DNA from: Zygnema cylindricum
Lineage: Eukaryota > Streptophyta > Zygnematophyceae > Zygnematales > Zygnemataceae
Length of the DNA stretch: 26,726 bases
Direction of reading: 5' to 3'
NCBI GenBank assembly: GCA_037447655.1
Contig: JBBHKE010000325.1
Coordinates: 1 to 26,726, forward strand
Both the position numbers and the translations under genes were made by a program. The notes beneath the pieces are model-generated. The model was given only the letters and a program-made list of their open reading frames with translations. It was not told the origin of the DNA and did no database searches. Below, piece after piece: positions 10,438 to 18,726 of the stretch; the first letter of the stretch is position 1; the number at the start of each line of letters is the position of its first letter.

Positions 10438-11582
10438 TGTTGTCCATAGCCTATTTCAGCCATGGATTACTCACGGAAGACACCCACAGACTACCCCAAA
10501 ACAATTGTGTTTTAGACAGCATAAATTACTCCACAGTAAACAAAATATCCTCAAACTGCAGCAATATGCATTTTACTATAGACACTGTAAACTCCCAAAG
10601 TTACAGCCAAATCAACCAAATAATCTAGAAGATATAAGCTCCAGAGTTTCCCAAAAACAGCTGACAGCTTCTCAAACTAACTAAGTAGACTTCCCACAGA
10701 AATCTACAAAATTGACAAAAGAGAATGAAACTGCACACACATATCTTTTGCAGGTCAAAGAACATCTCTACAAAGTTTCATACAAAAACATCAATCAGGG
10801 TGATCACACCATCAGGTCAAAGTTGCAGAAAACAGTTTGCCATTGCTTTGATAAACTGTGATGACCAAAATAATCTAAGTCCTAAACTTTATATACTGAG
10901 TGAGTATCTACTCACTGTCCAATTAGATGTTTGCATCTGAAATAGTAGTATTGTACTGTAGTACGATAGTGTACCACAATGTACCTAAACTGTACGTCAC
11001 TGTACCTAAGGTAATTCCAAAACCCTAATTGCTACTTGCCATTAAATGAATAGTGAAACACTAATTACTAATGCCTAAACGACAAATATGTGTTTTCCAA
11101 ATATTTACAGATATCAACCGTATAGTTAACGTTGTCATAGCTTAGTCAGCATTGGTCACAAAAGGCCAACTGAATGTTTGTCAAGTAGTACGAAACACCT
11201 GAGTGTGTACGGTTAACTTAGTCACTTGTGGTCCCCGCTCGTATCGCGCCCGTCAACCCACTTTTCATCAACGGTTCACATTTGGTCTCGTACAGGACAT
11301 TTCCCGGATGTCCGGTCTAGAGTTTGCCCGTCCGATTCTGCAAGCTCCACCGTTCGATGCATGACATGTGTATTAGTCGTCGATGCCCTTCCGAAATATT
11401 CGCACATTCCTTTTATGACGACGCGTGTCCCCTTAGTCACTTTAATTTTATCAGTACGTTCGCTCCCCCAATCTGTGAATCCATTTAAACTCCTGCATTA
11501 AATCCAATTAATAATTTACGTACGAAATGTTGCGTGCGCACAAAATGTCGCGTACGCACGAAACTAAATTTTCAAAACAACA
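10438..11582. mobile_element. Solo LTR, 1,145 bp, nested in copia integrase
   Basis: Begins TGTTG and ends CAACA, a perfect 5-bp terminal inverted repeat of LTR type. It is flanked by the perfect 5-bp duplication ATAAG (10433-10437 and 11583-11587). The two integrase halves read in the same frame if the insert and one ATAAG are ignored, which fixes the borders to the base. It has no coding capacity. TTTATATACTGAG at about 10887-10900 (+) is a TATA-box candidate, and six GTAC motifs lie in about 55 bp at 10949-11006. The family is not recognised, and its strand cannot be set from the sequence alone. Confidence 0.88.
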
Positions 11583-11587
11583 ATAAG
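11583..11587. repeat. Target-site duplication ATAAG (right)
   Basis: Matches 10433-10437 and follows the terminal CA of the solo LTR. Confidence 0.85.
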
Positions 11588-12033
11588 GATCAAACGCCTT
11601 AAACTCCCCGCCATTATTGGTTCGAACCGCCTTTAATTTCCGTTCACATTGCCGTTCGGCCATAACATGCCACTCCTCAAATTTTGCGGATGCATCGGAT
11701 TTATTTTTGAGAAGGTATACCCATGTGAACCTTGAGTATTCGTCCACAATTACCATTATATATTTGTTTCCTCCTTAACTCTCAGGTTTAACATCGCCAC
11801 ATAAATCCATGTGTACCTTTTGAAGTGGGTGAGTTGACCGAAAGTCAGAATCCTTGGTGGGATGCGGTTTTTGGATCTGACGAACTTGACTGCAGCTGAT
11901 ACAACAGTTGACTTCATCGCGTGACGTCAGATCTAATCCGCGCGTGCAACCGATCTTAATCATACGCTTTAGATTTTGCTTTGACGTATGGCACATTCAG
12001 TGATGCCATAGCGTTAGATCTCCCTTTATTTCT
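11588..12033 (-). pseudogene. Copia pre-integrase and integrase core, N-terminal part
   Basis: Starts with LWHH then a TGA stop in the zinc-binding LWHRRLGH motif, continuing CHTSKQNLKRMIKIG and CCISCSQVRQIQ (HHCC finger). HMDLCGD is followed by another stop, then VDEYSRFTWVYLLKNKSDAS and RTNNGGEF. The last motif normally reads (S/T)DNGGEF, so the second catalytic Asp has become Asn (AAT for GAT), which should kill the enzyme. Both changes are G:C to A:T, the pattern left by cytosine methylation. The segment is broken at 11583 by the solo LTR. Confidence 0.85.
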
Positions 12034-12034
12034 G

Positions 12035-12510
12035 CTATCTGACCAATGATGTCGTAATCATGACGTTTTGACTTTGGACGCCTCTATAAAAGACGACTAT
12101 GGAATGCTTCAGATACTTCGCTTCACCGATTGTAATTCCATCAGATCGTACACTTTTGATCGTGGAATCTCCCAAGGCGAACACGCTTGCGCCAGCTCGC
12201 TGAATCTGCGGCACGCTTAAAAGATTTGCGGAGCCGCCCGAAATATAAAGTACGTTTAACAGCTGGATTTTGGAAATTCGCTCAGATCCATTTGGATCTA
12301 GGGAGATTAAACCGAGACTTACGGTACCAACTGTACCGACAGAAATGGTTTGACCACTAGCGACAGTGATTCTTTTTCGTACGGTTAAGGCGCGCATCTC
12401 GTCAAAAAGTGTGTCGTCCGTACAAACGTGATGCGAGGCTCCGGAATCGATGATCCACTCCTTGTCGTTTTGCGCTTCAAAATTTGGAGGTTCGTCGTTG
12501 ACACTTAATG
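12035..12510 (-). pseudogene. Copia aspartic protease relic
   Basis: Encodes EWIIDSGASHHVCTD, with the active-site Asp triplet DSG at 12440-12448, followed in the same frame by RKRITVASG, VLYISGGSANLLSV and a further 70 residues up to 12035. This is the copia protease and linker to the integrase zinc finger. The catalytic triplet is intact, but the reading frame ends before the pre-integrase domain. Confidence 0.85.
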
Positions 12511-12684
12511 TGGAAAATGTAATCCGTCCTTCCTCCTTTTCATCATTTTCCCCGACGAAGTGTCAATGGCCGCCGAATCGGCTGCCACGTCCACCGCGCC
12601 CCCTCTCTATCAAATCAGCCACTGCCTCGCCCTCCAAAATCTGCCACTACTGCTGCCGCGGCCGCCGCCGCCGTCAGCTTTAGC

Positions 12685-13020
12685 TTAGCATTGGGGACTA
12701 ATGTGTCCCCATTTCCCACAATAATGGCATTGCTTTTCTTTGTCCGGGGCAGGAAGAGGACATGTGGCCAACTTTATTGCATCGAAAACAAGTGACAGTA
12801 GATTGATCTTTGAAAGGAGGTTGACCTTGAAAGTTTCCCCTCCTTTTGGTGCTCCTTCCCCTTCCCCTAGATCCGCCTCCTCTTCCCCTTCCCCCTCTTC
12901 CCCCACGGAGATAATTTAGATCCGCGGGCTCTTGGGAAGTGGCGTTCAAAGATCCACCCGAGGCCGAAGCTTTAGGAGGACCTCCGCAATTTCTCTCGGT
13001 TGTCTTGATGTAGTTAACTA
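12685..13020 (-). pseudogene. Copia Gag C-terminal relic with two zinc knuckles
   Basis: Minus strand: a Gly/Arg-rich stretch (LRGGRGGRGRGGGSRGRGR), then CFRCNKVGHMSSSC and, after a one-base frame change, CHYCGKWGHISPQC, both C-X2-C-X4-H-X4-C nucleocapsid knuckles. The long N-terminal capsid part usual for copia Gag is absent: Gag-like sequence begins within about 20 bp of the 5' LTR, implying an internal deletion of 0.5 kb or more. An alternative frame over the same bases gives only a Glu-rich low-complexity peptide. Confidence 0.8.
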
Positions 13021-13033
13021 GGAACTCATACCA
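13021..13033 (-). other. Possible primer-binding site
   Basis: Minus-strand TGGTATGAGTTCC lies 2 bp inside the LTR end. It matches 10 of 13 bases of the initiator-Met tRNA type site TGGTATCAGAGCC used by most plant copia elements. The same bases also read WYEF in the Gag frame, so the match may be chance next to a deletion junction. Confidence 0.4.
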
Positions 13034-13035
13034 CT

Positions 13036-13447
13036 TGAAAGGATCGATACACACAAGGATAGGAGAAAGACAGAATAAAATGCGGAAGCAAGAGACAGCA
13101 AGAAGAAGACACTCCAGGAAAAGACAAATATATTTCACTGGAAGTTTTCCCCTAACAAAAGATGATCTCTCCTCCAAACGACTAAGTCCTAAATACTCCA
13201 AACACTCCTACGAGACAAAGTACTACTCAAGCGACGTAGTACAGAAGTACGCCGCGCGAACGAATCAAACCAGAGTACCAAGGAAACGACATACCGTACA
13301 TATCTAAAGTACTACGCACGCAAAACTATACCAAACTATATAAAGCTAAACTAATCACGCCACACCAAACAAAACCACATGTAAACAATATAATTTATAA
13401 TACGGCGCTCAACAGAACTGAGACGCCGTTTCACAATGAACCTAACA
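13036..13447 (-). repeat. 5' LTR of the copia element (412 bp)
   Basis: On the minus strand it starts TGTTAGGTTCATTGTGAAAC and ends CTTTCA. It pairs with 7532-7962 but is considerably diverged. It abuts the intronic minisatellite (AAAAGTAATCAAT follows). Six GTAC motifs lie between 13218 and 13310. Confidence 0.85.
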
Positions 13448-13452
13448 AAAAG

Positions 13453-14010
13453 TAATCAATATTGTTCCCTTACCAATCAATAATTACTCCATTACAAGTA
13501 ATCAATCAATTTGTTCCCTTACCAACAATAATTACTTCATTACAAGTAATCAATCAATTTGTTCCCTTACCAATCAATAATTACTTCATTACAAATAATC
13601 ATTTAATTTGTTCCCTTACCAATCAATAATTACTCCATTACAAGTAATCAATCAATTTGTTCCCTTACCAATCAATAATTACTCCATTACAAGTAATCAA
13701 TCAATTTGTTCCCCTACCAATCAATAATTACTCCATTACAAGTTCTCAATCAATTTCTTCCATTACCAATCAAAGATTACTTCATTACAAGTAATCATTT
13801 AATTTGTTCCCTTACCAATCAATAATTACTTCATTACAAGTAATTAATCAATTTGTTCCCTTACCTATCAATAATTACTCCATTACAAGTCATCAATCAA
13901 TTTGTTCCCTTACCAATCAATAATTACTCCATTACAAGTAATCATTCTATTTGTTCCCTTACCAATCAATAATTTCTTCATTACAAGTAATAATCAAATT
14001 GTTCCCTCAC
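13453..14010 (-). repeat. Minisatellite, about 12 units of 49 bp, derived from an intron 5' end
   Basis: Period 48-49 bp. GTTCCC landmarks fall near 13464, 13513, 13561, 13610, 13659, 13708, 13757 (variant), 13805, 13855, 13903, 13952 and 14001. On the minus strand each unit starts GGTAAGGGAACAAATTGATT and ends GTAATTATTGATT. The last unit is the true start of intron 2 of the rhodanese-domain gene (CAG|GTGAGGGAACAA), so the array amplifies the donor-proximal intron sequence. Nine of the other eleven units carry GTAAGGG; two have GTAGGGG or GTAATGG. Confidence 0.92.
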
Positions 14011-14173
14011 CTGCTTATAAAGTGTCCCAACTTCGGCTCGTTCGTCGTGTGTTAATACGAGACAGTATATTGCTCCAACAATATGATCTTCTTCAAATTC
14101 AGATGGACTTCGAACATCACAAACGACAGTGAAATCTTTTGTGACAAGTTTCTCCTTCTCTAAATTAACCATT
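14011..14173 (-). CDS. Exon 2 of the rhodanese-domain gene
   Basis: 163 bp. The first base completes an Arg codon, then 54 codons to CAG at 14011, phase 0. It holds the rhodanese N-terminal motif and the ERAEVGTLYKQ block. The acceptor is a good GTTTTGCAG, and the donor CAG|GTGAGG is followed at once by eleven further near-copies of the same donor in the minisatellite. Confidence 0.75.
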
Positions 14174-14866
14174 CTGCAAAACCAAAAAAAGAAAAAAAAA
14201 AAAAAAAAGAACTAACAGCAAAATGACCTAATGTTTTAGGGGTTTTTCAGAGATAAGGTCACAAATACTTCTTCAAACGATTTTTTCTATTTTACTGATT
14301 AGCGTTTCTAAGGTGTCGCTCAAACTTGTCGAAAAGTGGTGTAAACTTTTCATCACAAAAATCAAGTTTTCCAAAATTTATGTGAGCATGCCAATTGATA
14401 TGAGAAATTAAAAGCTGGTCTTGGCATACAACAATATTTCCAACTGCTTTACTGATTAGTCTTCAAAAAAGAGGTTGGTTTCAGGGTTTTTAAGCTTTGT
14501 GTCAACAGAAAAAAACAAAAGAGAGAAGGAACAGAATCGTACTTCTCTTCGTTTCATGTTCCTTCTTTCTTCCTTTTTTAAATATATAATTACAAAAACC
14601 GTCATCCTTAGTCATTTTCCTCTCACACTCCTATCTTCCTCCTTCCCTAGAAAAATTGTTACATACCGCACACGTTTACCATAATCCAAAAACACTCGTT
14701 CCGTCTTTCTAGAAAATGAATAATCCTCCAACCCTTTGTGAATTCTCTTGTCAAAGCCAACTTTCCTTTCTTTACTTTTGTTAAATTCAGTAGAAATTTC
14801 GTCATCAAGAGGTTCATCGACTACAAGATTTTCAATAACTACAATAGTAGGATTATTGGACGCCAT
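14011..14866 (-). CDS. Rhodanese-domain protein, tRNA 2-selenouridine synthase-like, first two exons
   Basis: Two exons by splice sites and frame. Exon 1 is 14866-14667 (ATG through KRV plus two bases, donor GTATGT). Exon 2 is 14173-14011 (acceptor TTTTGCAG, donor GTGAGG). The split codon (CG|A) keeps frame. Exon 1 encodes an acidic 66-residue leader starting MASNNPTIVVIENLV, not recognised. Exon 2 encodes the start of a rhodanese fold: VVCDVRSPSEFEEDHIVGAI, then DERAEVGTLYKQ. The pairing of DVRSPxEFxxxHIxGA with ERAEVGTxYKQ is characteristic of SelU/MnmH-type proteins, which act on the wobble uridine of tRNA. Their catalytic CysxxGGxRS loop and P-loop domain should follow but are not found; the next sequence is the minisatellite and a copia element. 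No stop or frameshift is seen. It could be the intact 5' end of a gene with a very long intron or a fragment. Antisense frames over it are chance. Confidence 0.72.
14667..14866 (-). CDS. Exon 1 of the rhodanese-domain gene
   Basis: 200 bp, 66 codons plus two bases, from the ATG at 14866-14864 to the donor GTATGT (14666-14661). The ATG is preceded by CTCTTATT. An upstream in-frame ATT/TTG is not a plant start. Intron 1 is 493 bp (14174-14666), AT-rich with a poly-T/C tract before CAG. Confidence 0.65.
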
Positions 14867-14929
14867 AATAAGAGACAAATTGAATCAAAGCATTTGGAAT
14901 TGTGTGATCGAGTGATGATTTCATTATGA

Positions 14930-15255
14930 GACAAGATCATTTTATACAAAGTATCACAATGCTAATTACTGTGGATAGAACTGTACTACGCTAGACAAAG
15001 TAGATTTGGGCGGCTACACAAAGACCAAATCTATTAGTCAAGTTCACCAACGAAAGAAAAAGAATGACCAAACGTACAGTTTACAAGTCCGCACTTGAAT
15101 AAGTGGAGTACGGTCTTGTTGACTTAGGACAAAAGAGACAAAAGTGGACGACGCACTAACAAGTGGAATACGGTCGAGTACACTTAAGGACAAAATAAGC
15201 TAAGTGGTCGTATTTATTCAGGAGAGAAAAACATAACGTAAAATTACCCTTAACA
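14930..15255 (-). repeat. 3' LTR of a 5'-truncated copia element
   Basis: On the minus strand it begins TGTTAAGGGTAATTTTACG at 15255, immediately after the polypurine tract GAGGGGGGG, the usual copia arrangement. Its far end is not certain because no second LTR is present; TG candidates lie at about 14899-14926. It contains a 60-bp tandem duplication (15101-15160 and 15161-15220: AAGTGG(A)(G/A)TACGGTC...GGACAAAA) and several GTAC motifs. Confidence 0.7.
14940..14946 (-). promoter_or_regulatory. TATA box candidate for the rhodanese-domain gene, in or beside a copia LTR
   Basis: Minus-strand TGTATAAAATG places TATAAAA 74 bp upstream of the ATG at 14866. Transcription starting about 30 bp downstream would give a leader near 45 nt. 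The site lies at the gene-proximal end of the 3' LTR of the neighbouring copia element, which points the same way. Whether it is inside the LTR depends on an LTR edge I cannot fix. Confidence 0.45.
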
Positions 15256-15268
15256 CCCCCCCTCAAGC
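15256..15268 (-). other. Polypurine tract of the truncated copia element
   Basis: Minus-strand TTGAGGGGGGG directly precedes the LTR start TGTTA, a classical copia plus-strand primer. Confidence 0.85.
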
Positions 15269-15317
15269 TAAAACTACAAAGGAGTATTTAGATGAAAATA
15301 AAGGGTAATTTGAAGAA

Positions 15318-16500
15318 TTAGGAGGAAAGAGGAGGACGAAGGCCAAAGGAGAAACGATGCTGCTCGAAATGGGGGCAATGAAGAGCTTTGGTGAGAAAGT
15401 CAACAACTTGATCCGTAGATTTCACATAGAGAAACTAAAGGGTGCCATCCTCGACACGCTCCCGAGAATAGTGATATTGGATGTCGATGTGCTTGGTGCG
15501 CTTGTGGTGAACTGGATTCTTGATCAAAGCAAGGGAGCCTTAAGAGTCGGAGTAGATGAAAGTGGGACCGCAGGAAGGAAAATCGAGATTGGTGAGAAGG
15601 GATCGAAGCCAAACAGCTTCCTTGGCGGAACGGCAGACAACCATGTATTCGGCCTCAGTACTCGAGCAAGATGTAGTAGGTTGTTTTCTGCAAGACCAAG
15701 AAATAAGCATAAGCCCATTTCCCAGGAAAAAACACGAGCTAGTAGTAGAACGGCGGGATAGCTCATCCTAAGCCCAATCGGAGTCAACAAATCCGAGGAG
15801 GGCAGTCGAACAAGAGGAGGAGTAAGTGAGGCACAAGGATTTCGTGCCTTGGAGATACCGAAAGACACGTTTAGCAGCTGCAAGATGATTGAGAAATGGT
15901 CGCTGAAGAAATTGACTAAGTTTCGTAACCGTGGTAGCAATATTTGGCCTAGTAGCTTGCATGGCATACATAAGAGCACCAACCATGGAGCGATAAGTAG
16001 CATGGAGGGGAGGGGAGAGGAGGGCGTCGGTGGAGGGGAGAAGGGGGGAATTGGCATCCAAGGGAGTTGAGATAGAAGAGCAATCAGTCATACCAAAACG
16101 GTTAAGAAGATCAGATATAAAAGTTTCTTAGGAGAGGCAAAGAGTCTTAGTGGAGCGATTACGAAAGACTTGGATTCCAAGGTAGTAGGTGAATTCACCG
16201 AGGTCACTCATGTCAAAATGACGTTGAAGGAGTTTAACGGTGGAAATCTGAGAGATAGATGGACCAACAAGGATGAGGTCATCAACAAAAATAGCAACGA
16301 TGATTAAGGAAGCACCTGAGCCACGGGAATAAATGCTAATGTCAGCGTCAATGCGAGTGAAGCCTTCTTTTTTCATAGTGGCATCGATAGAATGGTTCTA
16401 AACACGAAGGGACTGTTTCAAACCGTAGATTGTTTTGATGAGGTGACAGACTAAGTGTTCAGAGCTAGGGGACACATACCCTTCGGGTTGTCATTTATCA
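15318..16500 (-). pseudogene. Copia RT-RNase H relic, 5'-truncated element
   Basis: Reads on the minus strand from QPEGYVSP at about 16493 through LVCHLIKTIYGLKQS, then (after a stop) MKKEGFTRIDADISIYSRG, the catalytic box FVDDLILVG, HFDMSDLGEFTYYLGIQV, then SMVGALMYAMQATRPNIATT, AAKRVFRYLQGT and GFVDSDWA, another stop, then RNase H motifs SSTEAEYMVV, YSDSKGSLALIKNP, HHKRTKHIDI and VVDFLTKA, ending in a stop at 15318-15320. It is the 3' third of an element; nothing copia-like continues beyond about 16500. The family differs from the 7532-13447 element, judging by the different LTR. Long antisense frames over this region are not genes. Confidence 0.9.
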
Positions 16501-16703
16501 TATATACCCTACGTATAACCCTACGTTTTTATTTATATCACTTGCATCTACCTTACCTGCGTCTACCTTACTTGTATGTACCTTTTTATCGCCATCCGGT
16601 TCTATTTCAATATTTTTTTTTCAACATTTTCCAAACTTGACGTTTGTTGCTGAAACCGTATGCTTATAGAACGAGCCGTATGAAATGACCTATGTAGTTT
16701 GAC

Positions 16704-17172
16704 ACTTACATTGTAACCTAAAAGTTTTTGACATCGTGAAAATTTTCAACTTTTTTCTTTACATTTTAACCTAGAAATTTTTGACATTGTGAAAATTTTC
16801 AGCTTTTTTTTTACATTGTAACCTAAAAGTTTTTGACATCATGAAAATTTACAACTTTTTTCTTTACATTGTAACCTAGATGAAATTTTCCAGCTTTTTT
16901 CTTTACATTGTAACCTAGAAGTTTTTGACATCGTGAAAATTTTAAACTTTTTCTTTACATTGTAACCTAGAAGTTTTTGACATCGTGAAAAATTTCAACT
17001 TTTTTCTTTACATTGTAACCTAGAAGTTTTTGACATCATGAAAATTTACAACTTTCTTTCTTTACATTGTAACCTAGAAGTTTTTGACATCATGAAAATT
17101 TACAGCTTTTTTCTTTACATTGTAACCTAGAAGTGTTTGACATCGTGAAAATTTACAACTTTTTTCTTTGAA
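16704..17172 (+). repeat. Tandem array, about 9 units of 52-53 bp
   Basis: Units begin near 16704, 16761, 16814, 16866, 16906, 16958, 17010, 17064 and 17116. The consensus starts ACATTGTAACCTAGAAGTTT, continues TTGACATCGTGAAAATTT and ends ACAACTTTTTTCTTT. The fourth unit has lost about 13 bp. Unit similarity is high (mostly one to five differences). No coding sense. The array ends in GAAACAAATGAGACTCTG at 17169. Confidence 0.93.
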
Positions 17173-17562
17173 ACAAATGAGACTCTGAAACTGTGAAATT
17201 TTGCAACTTGGAAAGGGATTTGAACTCCTATGAACTAATACTTGCTCACTGGCATCTTTTGCTTTCAAAAATCTTCCATTGAATTGAACTTTTTTCAGAG
17301 ACTTTTCAAAGAAATAAAAGCTTTGAGTCGTAGTTTTATGCAAACTGCATTTCATACTGGAATTAAATATCTTTTCTTTTGGCAAATGTGTTATAGAAGA
17401 CTGAGCAGAACCCTAAAAAAATTGTAAGAGCCTAATCATGTGGTTCAAATGTCGTTTTTTCATTCCAAAGAAGAGTTTCTAAAGGTGTTTGAATTTTGTC
17501 CTCAGATTGCGTCAGGCAGCAGCAAGCACCCATCAACCGTTAGAAACGTAGAGCTTTGCAAG

Positions 17563-17655
17563 TTCGTCAGAACTTTGTCAGTCGTCAAAACCTTGTCTGT
17601 CGTCAAAACCTTGTCGGTCGTCGGAACTTTGTCGGTCGTCGGTAACCTTGTCGTA
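17563..17655 (+). repeat. 18-bp tandem repeat, 5 units
   Basis: Units of the form GTCGTCAAAACCTTGTCG, drifting to GTCGTCGGAACTTTGTCG. Because 18 is a multiple of three, one plus-strand frame reads TLSVVK repeated, but nothing around it supports a gene. Confidence 0.9.
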
Positions 17656-17677
17656 AAAAAATTCTATAGGTCAAAAT

Positions 17678-17935
17678 GTCAATCTTAGCCTTAGGGCAAG
17701 ATGTCAGCTCTAGCCATAGTGCAGGATGGAAATTTTAGCCATAGCTCAATCTGTCAATTTGGCCATAGGTAAGAATGTCGATTTTCGCCATAACTATTCT
17801 AGCCTATGCTCAAGATGTTGATTTTAGCTCGCCATAGCTCGTGATGTTAATTCTGGGCACAACTATTCCAGCCATTCATACAAAACATTAATTCTAGCCA
17901 TAGCTAAAGATGTCAGTCTGCCAAAATGTTGTTAA
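17678..17935 (+). repeat. Degenerate ~25-bp tandem repeat, at least 8 units
   Basis: Diverged units around TTTTAGCCATAGCTCAAGATGTC recur with spacer changes through 17935. It follows directly on the 18-bp array. No coding or known element features are seen. Confidence 0.75.
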
Positions 17936-18487
17936 GGCGTCAACCGTTTTTCAATGCTTTGTATCTTTAATTGATTGATAAAACAACAACAATACCGTTT
18001 AAAAAGAGCGTTGTTTGAAAGCAAACATAGTTTCCTCTTATGCACTAACTCTTAAGTTAAATAGGTTCATATAATATGCATGCAAAACCCTTTTTGGTAC
18101 AATATGCACATAAAGACTAAAATTTGGGTTAAATCCTCGGTTGAATTGCACATTTGGGTATTAAAATGGCTTGAAATTTCTGAAAATAAGGGGTTTTTCT
18201 CAAGGGTCGAAAGAAGGCTTTTTTTTACAAAGCTTCTTTAAACTAGGGCCGTTGGATTTCAAAAATACGAACGGCGCCGAAAACTAGATGCCTAAATAAA
18301 AGTAACACATGGGATAGGTACCATTAGGTACCATTTGATGTACAATAGGAACAATGATCTTACTAGCGTCCACAAAAATGTTTTCTGGTCCATTTGCGGA
18401 TTATATATATATCCTCATGTCCTTTCCCGTGAAATGTGTTGGGCACAACGTTTTCTGATACCAATTTCTTGGCAAAACATAGTATAT
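17936..18487. other. No gene recognised
   Basis: AT-rich sequence between the tandem arrays and the pyrimidine-rich tract. The missing 3' exons of the GH9 gene would be expected in or beyond this stretch, but no GH9 motif (such as a DELLWAAAWL-like block) was seen in any minus-strand frame. Confidence 0.6.
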
Positions 18488-18590
18488 CAGTCTCCCTCTC
18501 CCTCTTCCTCTCCCTCTCCCTCTAACTCTCCCCCTATCCCCCTCTCCCCCTCTCTCCCTCTCTCCCTCTTGCCTCTCCAGCCCTTGACAA
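18488..18590 (+). repeat. Pyrimidine-rich (CCCTCT)n-like low-complexity tract
   Basis: About 100 bases almost free of purines, built from CTCCCTCT-like words. On the minus strand it is a GA/GGGA purine tract downstream of the truncated GH9 exon 3. Confidence 0.85.
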
Positions 18591-18726
18591 CCATCCTTTC
18601 CTCCCTCATCTCCTTCATTTAATCATCTTCCTCATTTGGCCTCTTCTTTGGTGGAATAACTCAGAATCTTGATCCCTCCCAAGAGATCTTTCACCCCACT
18701 ATTTTCTGGTATATCCCTCTCCTTAC

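Larger units (their letters stand above)
7532..13447 (-). mobile_element. Old near-full-length Ty1/copia retrotransposon
   Basis: Minus-strand order is 5' LTR (13036-13447), Gag zinc knuckles, protease, integrase, RT, RNase H, polypurine tract, 3' LTR (7532-7962): copia order. The LTRs differ at many positions and the coding region has stops and frameshifts, so the insertion is old and inactive. A solo LTR of another family interrupts integrase. Flanks differ: the left is dispersed repeat A and the right is the intronic 49-bp minisatellite. Bases beside the two ends (AAATC left, AAAAG right) do not form a clear target duplication, so flanking deletion or rearrangement is possible. Confidence 0.88.

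Noticed and set aside
12685-12906. Glu-rich start of the 73-residue minus-strand frame as a separate gene
   Set aside because: Its C-terminal knuckle belongs to copia Gag; the Glu-rich part is the Gly/Arg region read in the wrong frame.
13453-14010. Regularly spaced repeats resembling a CRISPR array
   Set aside because: Whole 49-bp units are repeated with no unique spacers, in plant nuclear DNA beside an exon. It is a minisatellite.
15357-15771. Plus-strand open frames of 134 and 71 residues
   Set aside because: They are antisense to clear RNase H motifs of the copia relic and have no family motif.
17440-17688. 82-residue frame with TLSVVK repeats as a repeat protein
   Set aside because: The repeat is the 18-bp tandem array, whose length is a multiple of three; the flanks show no gene features.
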